Origin: Hibiscus mutabilis
Lineage: Eukaryota > Streptophyta > Magnoliopsida > Malvales > Malvaceae
DNA: 64,000 nucleotides
Assembly (NCBI GenBank): GCA_019671005.1
Contig: CM033724.1
Location: 21,801,786-21,865,785, forward strand
Direction of reading: 5' to 3'
The notes beneath the pieces are model-generated. The model saw only the letters and a list, made by a program, of their open reading frames with translations, made no database searches and was not told where the DNA came from. Below are positions 9,759 to 21,456 of the stretch, one piece after another. Positions within the stretch are counted from its first letter, which is position 1. Each line of letters begins with the position of its first letter. The translations under genes and the position numbers were made by a program.

Positions 9759-12700
9759 TGTAGCGATGTCGCCTTTTCTATGTTCGCTAAAAAAGTATTT
9801 TTATTTTGTTTTGTTTTGAAAATAATATCTTCCGTGGGGGTTTTGCAAAAAACCGTACTTTATTTTGAAATTGGAGTCACCACCGGCCACTTAGGTAGGC
9901 CGAACACCATAAAACCAGAGATTTTAAAAATATGGGGTTCGGGAGTCGGTTACAGATGGGGAAGGATTAGCACCCCTACACCGCCCAAAAATTGGTATTT
10001 CAATAATTACGCTTTATTAATATTAAACTTTCCGGATTAAAGTTGACAATTTAATTAACATTTAGTTATATGTGCAAGTAAATTTTAAAAGCTCCATTAT
10101 CCGAGAGTAAACGCCCAACCACCATCACTACGCCTGATACTGGCCCCGTTTACGCTCGGATAAAAGGGCACCGCATTGACAAGTTATATTCCATTATGTA
10201 ATCTTAGAAAATAATTTAAAAAAACATATATTTACATTGACCTAGTAGAAAACATAAGCATCAAAATACTAAACAAAAATAATAACAGAATACGTGAATA
10301 ATACGACATAGCATAACATATATAAACATAGCATCAATATAAACACGGCAAAAAGGAAAAAACATGCTTCGAGACTAAACTGACACATTTTAAAACATGC
10401 TTGAATGTAATAAAATTCCAAAACAATATGTATGCGTGTTACAAATATAATACAACACTAAAAGTAACAAAACAACGTGATCACAATATTTAAGAAAACG
10501 GAAAAAAAACATGAATATGATATAACACAGTAATAGAAACAAAGCATAAAGAACATGTGAAAAAGGAAAAGACATACTTCAAGAATATATACATGTTAAA
10601 ACAAAAACACAATGCAATATGTGCATGAAATAAATAAAACATGATGCTAAAATCAAAGTGACATATTAGCGTAAAAACACGACCTTTAGCATATGACACA
10701 AATTACGCACATAGCTTAAAACATGGCACTTAAACGTGCTAAATAACAACACACTAACATATAACCTAAAAGCAAAGTGAACATAACATACATACTAAAA
10801 TAAAAAACATGCCAAACACAACTAAACTGAGATGAACAACGATAGAGAAAAAGATAGAAGCATGGTGTCATAAGCTAAGCATATGTTAGAACATAAAAAA
10901 CATAAGATGAAAGAACATGAAAACACATGAGTAATGAAAGCCTACTAAGAGACCACACATAGAATATGACATAAGGAATAAAAAAAATATGTTAAAACAT
11001 ATACAACACGAATAAATAAACTAAGCGACATGATGGCATGATGATACGCACAAAAAATTACCAAAAATGCAATAAATATGCATAATACGTATAAAACCTC
11101 AAATCATGCTAGCACCAAAGGAAATATTAAAACACAACCATTAAAAAACACTAAAACCTGGAATAAGGACCGAAATAAAATAAAAATAAAACTGAAAACA
11201 TAAATTTAAAACACCAAAAACACAAATCAGGGACTGGATTGCAAGCTAAATGAAACCTGAGAGGACCCATGTTGTAAAATGCCCAAAGGGCAAGCTCAAA
11301 GTGTAAAAAACCAAAACATGGAAGGACTAGGGCAGAGATTTCACCATTGAAATTCTGACTCCGTTTAATTTGGGGACCGAATTGAAAGAAATTAAATAGA
11401 AAGAATGACCTAGGCTGCGATTAAACCAAGGGGCGAGGCAGTTTTGAAAAATTCAGAAACGTGGGAGTCCATAGTGGTTAATTATGTCATTTAAAAAATT
11501 TTGTGACTATAAAAGAAACCCATCCGGTCTGAATTCAGCCTTTCCCCATTTTTTTAGCCTTTACGATAACACTCCCCCATTTCTCTCTATTTCCTCTCAA
11601 ATTCAAACCCTCTGAAAATCACCTCGGCCGCCGTGGAGCACCGGTCTCAAGCGAGGCTCAGTCATAATGGCTACCTCGAACCCTCCTCGACCATAACTCC
11701 TGACAACCGTAGAGAAAATAACAAACCCTCACTCCCTCTCTGCTTCAAACCCGAAAAAAACACCTTGAACGACTACCCAAAGAGGTTCCTCGCCGGCGAG
11801 ACACACACGGCTAAGGTAGAAACACTATCTTCTTGTTTACTTTATTTTTTCTATGCATGTATGAGATAGGGAAAGGAAAAAAAATTTACCTTGGAAACTT
11901 TTTGTTCTCCTTTATTTCTGGAAAAAAATGAAGACTGATAACCCTGTTACAGATTTTTGTTTGAGTCTTTATACACAAATCTGTTCTCTGGTGATTTTGG
12001 TAAACAGAGTAGATTACATATATTTTTTGTTTGAATTTGGTACTGATTAATCTGCTTTTTCTGTCTTCGCACGTTTTCTGAGCACGATGGTTGGAGGGCC
12101 GGTGGAAGAAGTATGGTGGAGATGTCGTCTTGGCTGGCCTCGTTCTTGGTTGTTGGATCAGATCTGATCCAACGGTTGAGATGGTTCGATGACGGACAAC
12201 CAAGATGAAATCTTGAAACTAGTGGGATTGCGTGAGACGGTGCCAATTGGTGCACGGCAGTCAAAGGGTCAGAGGCGTGAGATGCACGCACGCGTGGGAG
12301 GCTGAACGGTCCGCGCGTGGACCACACGCGGTAGCTGAATGATCTCTCTCCTTCAATCGTGGCCGTTGGATCAAGATCTGATCCAACGGCCCAGGGACGG
12401 CTACGCAATGAGAGATGTAATTAGGGTTCTTTTATTTGATATGGATTAGGGATTTTTTAGGATATTGGGTTAGAGCTTGGACCGAAATGGGCTTTGTAAA
12501 ATTTAATTTTGGGCCTTGTAATATGTAATGGATTATGGACTGGACATTCAATTTAATTGGATTTTATTTATATTAGTCCAATAATAATACTAATATTAGT
12601 AATAACAATAATAATGATAATACATCATATACATGCAATTTACGTACATGCAAGCACACACATGCACGACATACGGGTACACATATACGTAACATGCAAA

Positions 12701-13064
12701 CATTAATATACATTACACGTCCTTAATTAATATAATATATAAACATACATGCACATATAATTATACATATAATTAACACAAATATCCACTCATTACACAT
12801 TCACACAAAGTACACATAAAAAGTATAAGCATACATATGACACACATATACTATAATAAATATTAACACGTACACATACATGATATGCATAATACGCATG
12901 CACATATCACACACATATATTACACATGCATCACTAACACCCATGCACACACAATATTATAATAATATAATACATGTACACATGCACTAATAATAAATGT
13001 TAATAGTTACATAATACTTTCAAATTAACACAAAATTTACCCCAGATAAAAATAAGTGATTAGA
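9759..13064 (-). mobile_element. Long LTR (about 3.3 kb) of the minus-strand Tat/Ogre element
   Basis: The 3' end on the minus strand is ACATCGCTACA at 9759. The 5' end is set at about 13064 by TCTAATCACTTATTTTTATC, matching the start of the related LTR at 33653 (TGTAATCACTTATTTTTGTC). Shared blocks include the GTGCCCTTTTATCCGAGCG segment (about 10140-10180) and the CGGGAGTCGGTTACAGATGGGG segment (about 9938-9962). The middle is A-rich and ACATAA-rich (10190-11130). A GC-rich part (11620-12410) holds two long palindromes. An alternating purine-pyrimidine AC/AT tract fills 12600-13000. Open frames such as 11947-12408 have no recognisable product. Confidence 0.75.
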
Positions 13065-13670
13065 ATACTAAGTATAAAAGATTGCACTTTCAAATATAAA
13101 ATTTTACATTCGGTCCTTGACTAGAAGACTCTATCTTGCTCTCAGCTATGATTGCTGTTCACGTAATTTTCCTCTTTTTCCTCTCATTATATTTGTCTTC
13201 TCCTTTTGCATAAATAAATTTCGTCCATGTTTTTCATATCCTAAAGTTCAATCCCATAAGTAGGAAATAAGATATTTATACAGAAGAGTATTAAAGCTAC
13301 TAAATGGCATTTTTAAAGATTACTTCATTTTGTTGGTGATTTTTATATCCAAGTCATCTCTACGAATGCTTCACCTAAAACAAAAATTGAATGTTTCACC
13401 TTACTCTTACTTGCAAAGAAAATGTTTGGAATGTGTGATTTCGTTTTTAAAAGATTATGAAGAAATGCTAAAGAAAACAAAGCAACCCTAATATTTAGGA
13501 AATTAATATAAAAAAATAAAGAGTAAAATCCAAAAAAGCAATGTGGGATTAAAATTGAATAATGTAATTGTTTATGCCATAAGAATAATCCGTTCAAGAA
13601 CCCCAATGAATAACAACAAAACACATTTTTCAATGTTTGTGTAGTCATTTCATTTGATCTTTTAGTTTTC

Positions 13671-13678
13671 TATATAAA
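13671..13678 (+). promoter_or_regulatory. TATA box of the SWEET gene
   Basis: TATATAAA lies 100 bp before the ATG at 13778, followed by a CT-rich leader (TCTCTTCTACTCCTC). The 13065-13670 stretch upstream has no gene and would hold the rest of the promoter. Confidence 0.7.
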
Positions 13679-13777
13679 CCGCCTTGGGCTTTCTCTTATT
13701 GTTTGCTCCGCTCTCTTCTACTCCTCATTTGTTTCCCCTGACACTGCATTGGGATTAGAATAAGGTTTGAAAACACA

Positions 13778-15684
13778 ATGCAAGTTTTGCACTTTATTTT
13801 TGGTGTTTTTGGTGGGTTTTTCTCCTTCCCTTTCTTTAATTTAATTTGTTTTTTTAATATTTATTCTAATTATTTTCCTTCTTTGGAACAGGAAATGCCA
13901 CTGCTCTGTTCCTTTTCTTGGCTCCAGCGTATGTAGAACAAAGCAACTGGTTTCTTTTTCTCTGAAAAAAAAAATCAAACAAAGATTAATCTTGATTCTT
14001 GTTTCTTAGAATAAAGAAGAAACTTTTGGTTTTTGTTATTATAGTTCTTTGAAATTCCATCCCGTTTTTTCTGCAAAAATGGAAATTAATAAAATATTTT
14101 CCCTTCAAATCATGCTCTTCTCTGCACATTTGGGAATGATTATATGGATACATTTTTTCTCCTAAAATGGTAATTTGGAGAATTATTAATAGTTATATTA
14201 TGTTAATTTTTTTGAAGGATTACGTTCAGGAGGATCGTTAGAAGCAAGTCCACGGAACAGTTCTCAGGAATACCTTATGTCATGACCTTGCTCAACTGTC
14301 TCCTCTCTGCTTGGTGAGCCATTTTCAATTCAAACCAAATTACCTACCTTCTCTAATCTAACCATACATTTCAAAATTAAAACGTTTTATTACTATTTTA
14401 ACTGAAACATAATCATTCAACTCTATTTTAAAAATTAGTTGACATTAAATTTATTGAGTGGTCTCAATAGTAAGAATAGTGTTGTTTCTTCAAAGTGATT
14501 CATGTTCAAACATAATTTGAACAATATATACGTTTTCAAAAGATTAAAATTAGCAAACGAAAATTACCGTATAATTACGTCATAATATTAAAAAACAGTT
14601 TGTTTAGGTATAATAAAGGTAACAGGCCTGAAGAGGAGGGATACCATTAATTTTTCCTTTTAAATTCATCTTTGATTTTAGAGTATATTTAGTTTTGGGT
14701 AAATTACATAAATCATCACTCAACTATCTTTTTATTTTTATTTTGCTCACTAAACTTTTAAAAAAATAATTTAATAACTGAACTTTCGAATTACTCCTGT
14801 TTTAGTCACTCTAAATTATTTTATTATTATTTTAGTATGACATGTCATATCATATTTTATTATTATAAAATATAAAAATAAAATTATTAATTTTTATACC
14901 CAAACCCTAAATTACAACCTTACCCTCCTTGGCCTCCCAACCTGTTCTGCTCGTATGGCCACCCAAATTCTTGTTGCCGATGTAGAAAAGCAAGCTAGGA
15001 GAAAGTTTTAGGGAATAACAATGGAGACTTGTCCAAGCTTTTAAGCAGATGCAATGGTTTTATTTCTAGATATTGCTTGTTAAAGCTGTTGAGAAACATT
15101 TAGTATTTGGAAAGCTGCGAGATTGTTGGGTAACAGAGAATGAACAGTGAAGGTGAGGTGAGGGTGAAGGAGGGTGAGGTTGTAATTTAAGGTTTGAGTT
15201 TGAGAATAATTTTTTATTTTAAATTTAATAATAAAAAAAATATGATTTAATGTTTATTTTAAATTATTTTTATATTTATTAATAATAAAAAAAATATCAT
15301 GTCGTACTAAAATAATAATAAAATAATTTACAGTGATTAAAACAAGAGCAATATGAAAGTTTAGTTATTAGATTTAAAGTTTTTAAAGTTGAGTGAATAA
15401 AATTGAAGTGAGAAAATAGTTAAGTGATGATATGTGTATTTTACACTTTATTTTTAGAGTATTTTTGTGAAGTTGTCGTTATACTCGTGGATTGATTTTG
15501 TGCTCCCTGGAATTGTCCTGATCCAGAAGACATGATGGTCCAAATTTTCTACTGTTTATTCATACCCTGCCTTGATTTTATCAAATGCTTAAATTTTGAT
15601 ATTTTTTATTTATTTCTTTGATACAAATTCTAGGTTGTGTCAAATTGTTTCGCACATGTAATTTTCAAGTAGAAAAAGACACTT

Positions 15685-15715
<31 letters not shown>

Positions 15716-17591
15716 GAAGAGTAGACAAAAACAATGTTTAAACAATCAAACATTCTTCAATCTTTTTTATATTGAATCATTTGTATTATAGGCAAGTTAG
15801 TCCAGGTTCCAATAATATGTAAATTGGAAAATTCCTCAGGTATGGGCTTCCCTTTGTATCAAAACACAACCTTCTGGTTTCAACAATCAATGGGGCTGGC
15901 GCGGTAATCGAGTCCATCTATGTGCTCATCTTCATCTTCTATGCACCGAGAAAGGAGAAGGCTAGAATCCTTGGCCTTTTCACTTTAGTTCTCGCTGTTT
16001 TCTGTGCTGCTGCACTCATCTCCCTCCTCGCCCTTCATGACAATCCCAGAAAGCTGTTTTGCGGCCTTGCTGCTACCATTTTCTCTATTATCATGTATGC
16101 TTCACCCCTTTCAATCATGGTGAGCTCAACTTCTTCCTCTATTTTTCTTTCCTAAAACTAAAAATTAAAAAAAAAAAAATTCTTCTTTTGGCTTCTAATT
16201 TTGGCCTCTTTTTTTAATGTGATACAGAGGTTGGTGATCAAGACTGAGAGTGTGGAGTTCATGCCATTTTTCTTATCACTCTTTGTATTCCTATGTGGTA
16301 CTTCATGGTTTGTGTTCGGCCTTCTTGGTGGTGATGCTTTTATTGCTGTAAGTTTCTCTTTTTACCCAACTCTAAACAAATTCAGACTTCAGGTTCAAAA
16401 TACCTTTTTACCTCAGTTTACAAAATGGCATAATGATCTTTTTGACCCTCCAACATTATTACTTTAATCATTTCAGCCCTTAAACTTTTATTACATCACT
16501 TCTCACTCTCAAACTTCTTTTATTAAATTGACCAAAACATGATGCGATAGTAAAGAATCATTAAGTTGACGCCGACTATTTTGTTCTTATAGAAAAGAAG
16601 ATGTCAACTATTTTGTTGTTATTAAAATTTTAATAAATATATTAAAAGTTGTTTTAAAAAATATTTGATATCAATATTTAAATAGTGATAAGATAATTAT
16701 TTTTTATTTTTGTTTTAATTTTTTATTGGCGTGATAGGAAATGACAAAATAGATAATGTTAGCTTTATGAACTCATTGTTTCGTTATATTTGGATCAATT
16801 TGACAAAAAATTGACATTATACCAAAAAATACTTATAGTGTTTAACAGAATAGTTATTTTGGCACATATTATTTTTTGAAGCAATTTAACTCTTAACGTT
16901 TCATTTTGGGTCAAAATGGATATTGATGAAAACTGTTAATCAACTTACGGTAAACAACTTAAAATGACTTTGATAGAATGATATGTCATCAAAAAATAAT
17001 TTTATATTTTATATGGTTTATAAAAAAAATTGACTGATGTAACATTCTTTCAAGTCAACACCTTTGTCTATATGACACTGACATGTCAACATACATTGCC
17101 TTGTAGTTTGTCGTGTTATTTCAAGTCATTTACTATTAATTGAGTAACAATTTTCATACACGGAGGGACTATTTTGACCCAAAATGAAACGTTGAGGGTT
17201 AAATTGCTTCAAAAAAAGAATAGGGGCCAAAGTGACTATTAAATCAAACGTTAGGGCCATTTTTTGAATTTATGCCAAAACAATTTTAGAAGTAAAAAAA
17301 GATATAATAAAAGTTTAAGGATTAAATTGATTAAATTGATAAAGTTGTGGGTCTAAAAGAGTTATTCTTCCTATAAAATTCTCCAATATCATTGTGTGAT
17401 ATAAACCAGCTGACGTACATTTGCAGATCCCCAATGGTTTTGGGTGTGGGCTGGGGTTCATGCAGCTCATCCTTTATTGCATCTATCGAAATAACAATGG
17501 AGAAACAAGGAATTCCCCTGCCAATGAAACAGTTGAGATGGAGCATGAGAAACAAGCAAATGTAGAAGTTGCTCAAGACGAACATGTTTAA
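13778..17591 (+). CDS. SWEET1: SWEET bidirectional sugar transporter, clade I (SWEET1-like), six exons
   Basis: Exons: 13778-13811, 13892-13928, 14218-14313, 15840-16119, 16228-16347, 17427-17591, all with GT/AG introns and consistent phases, giving 243 residues. This is the usual SWEET exon pattern, with a tiny second exon. The protein is a seven-helix sugar facilitator made of two MtN3/saliva (PQ-loop) repeats: first repeat from FIFGVFG through STEQFSGIPYVMTLLNC, second repeat from LFCGLAATIFSIIMYASPLSIM through FGLLGGDAFIAIPNGFG. Family members move glucose or sucrose down a gradient across the plasma membrane or tonoplast. The RLVIKTESVEFMPF block is typical of clade I (glucose transporters). 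The C-terminus is short, acidic and hydrophilic. Introns 3 and 5 carry foldback MITEs. No defect is visible. Clade placement is from family knowledge. Confidence 0.93.
14687..15451. mobile_element. Large foldback MITE in SWEET intron 3 (Mutator-like target duplication)
   Basis: The two arms are long imperfect inverted repeats (GGGTAAATTACATAAATCATCACT at the left against the complement of GTGATGATATGTGTATTTTACAC at the right). The flanks repeat TTTTAGAGTAT (14676-14686 and 15452-15462), an 11-bp duplication compatible with Mutator-type insertion. There is no coding capacity, and the centre has inverted CCTTACCCTCCT/GGAGGGTGAGG. Confidence 0.8.
15689..15715 (+). repeat. Poly-T tract (27 T) in SWEET intron 3
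   Basis: Uninterrupted T run between AC TTGTTC and GAAGAGTAG, 125 bp before exon 4. Confidence 0.95.
16813..17276. mobile_element. Foldback MITE in SWEET intron 5
   Basis: The left arm (GACATTATACC, then TAGTTATTTTGGC, TTTAACTCTTAACGTTTC) is the reverse complement of the right arm ending AATTTATGCC. Flanks CAAAAAATT and AAAACAATT match at seven of nine bases. It is the same family as the MITE split by the element at 33653-40048, which has a perfect 9-bp duplication. Confidence 0.8.
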
Positions 17592-17963
17592 TGGGAGAAC
17601 AAATGAGAAAAATGGATGGTAAAAGAGAAGTTCTTTATTATGTATTTCATTGGTTGATTGGACTGTCAAATTTTTGACAATTTCCTTGTAATAGATTGCA
17701 ACGAAAACTTGAATATGCCAAACAAGTGACTCTTTAGATGCAGACTTTCAAGGTCAAGTCTCAACGACCTATGAAGCGAACTATATTAATTCAAGATCAA
17801 GTTTAACAGACATTTGAGTCAAAACTTTATCAAAGAGAACCAATAAATTTCTTTTAAGGAACTTCTGCAGACTACAACTCAATTTTACTAAAAACATTTC
17901 TTAGATTTGATCTGAATTTTCATGACATATTTGACTTGAAGTTTATGAGTGCACCCTCTAATT
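17592..17963 (+). other. SWEET 3' untranslated region and downstream flank
   Basis: AT-rich, no ORF. The untranslated region probably ends near 17700 after CCTTGTAATAGATTGC. Nothing else is recognised up to the poly-C tract. Confidence 0.5.
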
Positions 17964-17978
17964 CCCCCCCCCCCCCCC
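17964..17978 (+). repeat. Poly-C tract (15 C)
   Basis: Uninterrupted C run just before the Tekay-type LTR fragment. Confidence 0.95.
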
Positions 17979-18960
17979 AAAATAATCAAGTTCTTGATGT
18001 TTAAGTAGGGTATTTAAAATAGTTGAATCAAGTTTTGGGCTTTGTGGGTTGTCATTTGGGTTTGTTGGACAAGAAAGTGTCTCTTTTATAAAGTGATAGA
18101 AGAAAAACTAATGTGACAATTATTCCATCTGAGGGAAAGAAAGTTTAATATACCTTAATTCAATTTTTCTCTACGTAGAACAAAATATTCTCCATTTATA
18201 TCGTATCCTTCTTTTTTCTTTTTTCTCCTCATTTCTTCTACTTCTCAAAAATCATAGCCATCCACTGCTAAAAATTCCAACTTTTTATCCTAACTTACTA
18301 TCCGAGATTTAAGAAGGTGAGATTGTTAATCTTCACGTCAATAGCTTCAAGAAAATATCTTCATATCATTGGAGAATAAAGAGTCTTATTGAGGTTTTAA
18401 GAATGTTTATGCTTTGAAGATTATCCCAACTGGTTTAATTCATTTTTAGTAACATAGGTTCATTCCGTTACTCTCATTAACCTCCTAGATATGTTAGTAA
18501 TTTATTGTACACTTGTTTGATTAGTGAAAGAAGTAGAGAAGTCTTCAAGCTTGATGAAAAGAGAAATATTTAAGGAGTAGAACAAGGGTTACATTCGTGT
18601 TTTCTAGCTTTGAAATGCTTCTTGCCTATCATAAATATAATGTCTTATATGATAAAGTTTAATGATCATTTTGTGCTAATTTTTAATGACCAATATCAAT
18701 ATTTCATGAACACATAAGAAAAGTAGAACTTTTATAGGAAGAATATTGATATTACATTCATGGGGTATCGATACTCAATGGGCAATATCGATAATGTTTT
18801 GATTAAATGAAACATCAAAGTATTTTTCAGTATCAATAGTCAAGTCGAATACCGATACACATATATGCAGTATGTTTCAAAAATTAATTTTGTATCGATA
18901 CTCAAGTAGGAATATAGATACTAAGAGACACATTGAGATCAATATCTCACTCCCGGTAGT
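17979..18960 (+). mobile_element. Fragment of a Tekay/Del-type LTR
   Basis: From about 17998 it parallels 25745-26225 and resumes against 27598-28780: TAGGGTATTTAAAATAGTT, CTCTTTTATAAAGT, the CCATCCACTGCTAAAAA block, TTATTGTACACTTGTTTGATTAGTGAAA, then GTATCGATAC repeats. This copy shows the uninterrupted target sequence TTAGTAATTTATTG, which defines the nested insertion in the other copy. Similarity fades after about 18960. Confidence 0.75.
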
Positions 18961-20006
18961 TTCTTTTACAGATACCTTGGACTCTAGGTGACTTAGTACC
19001 CGAAGGATCTTTTTATTTTATTCATCTACCTTATTATTTAGTATTGATTTTATTATTTATTTACAGACTTTATTCATTATTTTCATTTTATTGGGACATT
19101 GATGTAATTTCGAATTTGGGACTTAGTTATTTTTCAGGATGCATTTTCAGTCTTTAAATTCGGATGTTTTATTTAAATTATAAGATTATTATTTTAACGT
19201 TCGGACTTAATAAACTATTGAGATATCTTATATTAATGAAAGTGATTTATTTTAACATTACTTTAATATAAATTATAGTATATTAATCTTTAAAGTTGTT
19301 TCCTTGAGGATAAAGTTTTCAATTGTGAATTCCTAAATTCAATATTTTCTTTTGGGTCCAGTTTAGGTTACAATACATATCGATAATTAGTATAAAATTG
19401 TCACAATAAAATTCTGAGTATAGATCCCACAAAAAAGTAAAGATCAAAGGTTGGGGGTGCTTGAGGTATAGTATGATCAATGAACATAAAAGTAAAAAAA
19501 AAAAAAAGATACATTCGAAATATAGAAGCATCGAGATATCACAGCTAAGCAAAACAACTTGTAAAAGTTTCGGCATAAGATGAATAAATGCATGGATGAA
19601 ATGAACGAATGCGCCTACTACCATCGCCACTTTGATCACCGCACTCTTAGGACTTATGGTGAGGAACTATCATCTTATGATGTATAGTCCAAAAGAAAGT
19701 GCCAGTCAATCTTCCAATATGTCTCAACGCATCTCATATCAAAATAAGCCTAGGAACAATTAGGAAGAGGGTTTTCCCACCAACCTAATAGATTGGTGGA
19801 ACACTCATGCTTCTTTTGAATATTAAAGCATTGTCTAGCTCCTCTAGCTCTTTTTGAAGCCTACAAACCCATAGAGTAAGTCCCCATTGTCATCGATGGC
19901 CGTAAGTGCACCCTTGATGGTTTATGAGCTTCTTGTGAAGCCATCAATCTTTAACGAAGTTAATTTCTTTGACAATATTCATGAAGTACATATGTGAAAC
20001 AATCAA
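18961..20006. other. Unassigned AT-rich intergenic sequence
   Basis: No convincing ORF. The 19319-19639 minus-strand open frame is hydrophobic low-complexity and has no family look. The 19640-19980 stretch is less AT-rich and might be an old decayed element, but I recognise nothing in it. Confidence 0.5.
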
Positions 20007-20014
20007 GCTTAAAC

Positions 20015-20614
20015 TAGGGGTGTTCAAAATTTTGGTTAACCAAATTAACCGACCGAACTAGATTTTTTTTCGATTAATCGGTCGGTTAATTTTAGGTTCG
20101 GTCGGTTAACGGTAAATGATTTTTTTTAAACTTCGGTTAATTCGGTTCGAAATCGGTTAATTAACCGAATTACTCAAAATTTTATATATATATATATATA
20201 TATATTTATTTTTGGTCACTAAACTTTTAAAAATTATAAAATGGTCATTAAACTTTATCAAATTAGCACAAAATGATCATTAAATTTATTAAATTACTAA
20301 AAAAATAATCATTAAAATTTTCAATATTTATCAATAATTTATAATGTGCAATAAATAAATGATCATTTTGTAATAATTCGATAAGTTTAATGGCTGTTTT
20401 ATAACTTTTGAAAGTCCATTGGCTAAAAAGATTATTTTAACATAGTTTAGTGACCATTAGTGTAATTTACCCAAAATTTTATAACAAATTTCGGTTAACC
20501 GAATTAACCGAACTTTTTTCGGTTCGGTTAAAAATTTTTGAAAAAAATTTGGTTAATGAAATTTTGGAAGTTCGGTTGGGTCAGTTAATTGAACCGACCG
20601 TTTGAACACCCTTA
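20015..20614. mobile_element. hAT-type MITE with 8-bp target duplication
   Basis: Ends TAGGGGTGTTCAAA and TTTGAACACCCTTA are inverted. Flanks GCTTAAAC (20007-20014) and GCGTAAAC (20615-20622) agree at seven of eight bases. The arms carry inverted GGTTAACCGAATTAACCGAA-type repeats. The centre holds a second foldback sequence and a (TA)n run at about 20185-20208. Confidence 0.85.
20200..20478. mobile_element. Foldback MITE nested in the hAT-type MITE
   Basis: GGTCACTAAACTTTTAAAAATTATAAAATGG at the left mirrors ATAACTTTTGAAAGTCCATTGGC and TAGTTTAGTGACCATTA at the right. It is related in wording to the element at 27673-28120 (TTAAGTACACAAACGACCACTAAAC). Boundaries are approximate. Confidence 0.6.
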
Positions 20615-20622
20615 GCGTAAAC

Positions 20623-21456
20623 AACATAATTAGTGAAATAAACATTCATTAAAAACTCTAAAACTTAAATATAAAATAATCCAAATCATCCATGTATTCA
20701 TCAAATAAAACATCAAGAAAATAATCTAACACTGTCTTCTGATCATGAATCGAAGTTACAATCATGAGTGGTCGAAATCCTTAAGCATGATGGTGACCTC
20801 TTCGTGAAGATCATATCACCGATTTTTTTCCGCTAGCTACTCTACCTCGACTTGAAAATTAGCCTCCAATAATGGTTGATGAGAGTTCGGGGGGAAAGAA
20901 GATGATGCGAAGAGTGTGAATGAGAGAGAATGTGCGGAATGATAAAATATGGTATATTTCTTCTTTTCATGTACTTGATATATATCAACAATCTCTTTCT
21001 CTTTGCTTTCTTTTTCTCCAATAAAATTGAAACAAGGTCAAAGCGCCAACCAATGGAAAAATCGGACAATTATAATTCTATTTTGTATCACATTCTTCCA
21101 ACATGTTGAAGCGAATAATGGCCAAGTGTTGAACACGTCGAGCTGTGTTGCTAATAGCATCGGATGCAAACAAAAATCTTTCATGTTAAGACATTTCTTG
21201 CAAGGACTAGCATAATTGTTATAGAAAAGTTGGAGTATTTTTGGAAGCATTTAAGCACAAAATCTCACCAAAACACATATTAACTAAAGAAACATGCATG
21301 AGATGTAAACTAAGAGAATTATATGCAAAACGCAATGGGAAGTGCTAAAGTTCAAGCTAAAGCTAGGCCAAAAGTGATATAAATATAACTCCTTTTGGGG
21401 AATTATCATTGAGCTTAGAGAATTATATGCAAAACGCAATGGGAAGTGCTAAAGTT
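20623..21456. other. Unassigned flank with a 43-bp duplication
   Basis: No gene. A 43-bp segment starting AGAGAATTATATGC is present at 21313-21355 and again at 21417-21459, where it runs into the truncated LTR. Between them, ATAACTCCTTTTGGGGAATTATCA resembles the palindromic LTR start of the solo LTR at 27597. Confidence 0.6.

Larger units (their letters stand above)
8972..13064 (-). mobile_element. Tat/Ogre-type gypsy element, 5' LTR and start of leader
   Basis: Read on the minus strand: LTR 13064-9759, a primer-binding site at 9757-9741, then a non-coding leader down to 8972, where the Athila element interrupts it. The leader matches the leader of the plus-strand element at 34795-35300 motif by motif (polypurine-poor, with repeated GGATATCGTTCC). 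No coding part of this copy is inside the window. Confidence 0.8.

Noticed and set aside
9294..10040. Plus-strand open frames at 9294-9500 and 9699-10040
   Set aside because: They lie antisense in the Tat/Ogre leader and LTR end, and the same DNA in the relative has stops.
11947..12408. Minus-strand open frame of 153 codons in the Tat LTR
   Set aside because: It spans a GC-rich palindromic LTR region, has no family resemblance, and the related LTR at 49853 does not keep the frame.
19319..19639. Minus-strand hydrophobic open frame of 106 codons
   Set aside because: AT-rich low-complexity coding with no motif; likely chance.
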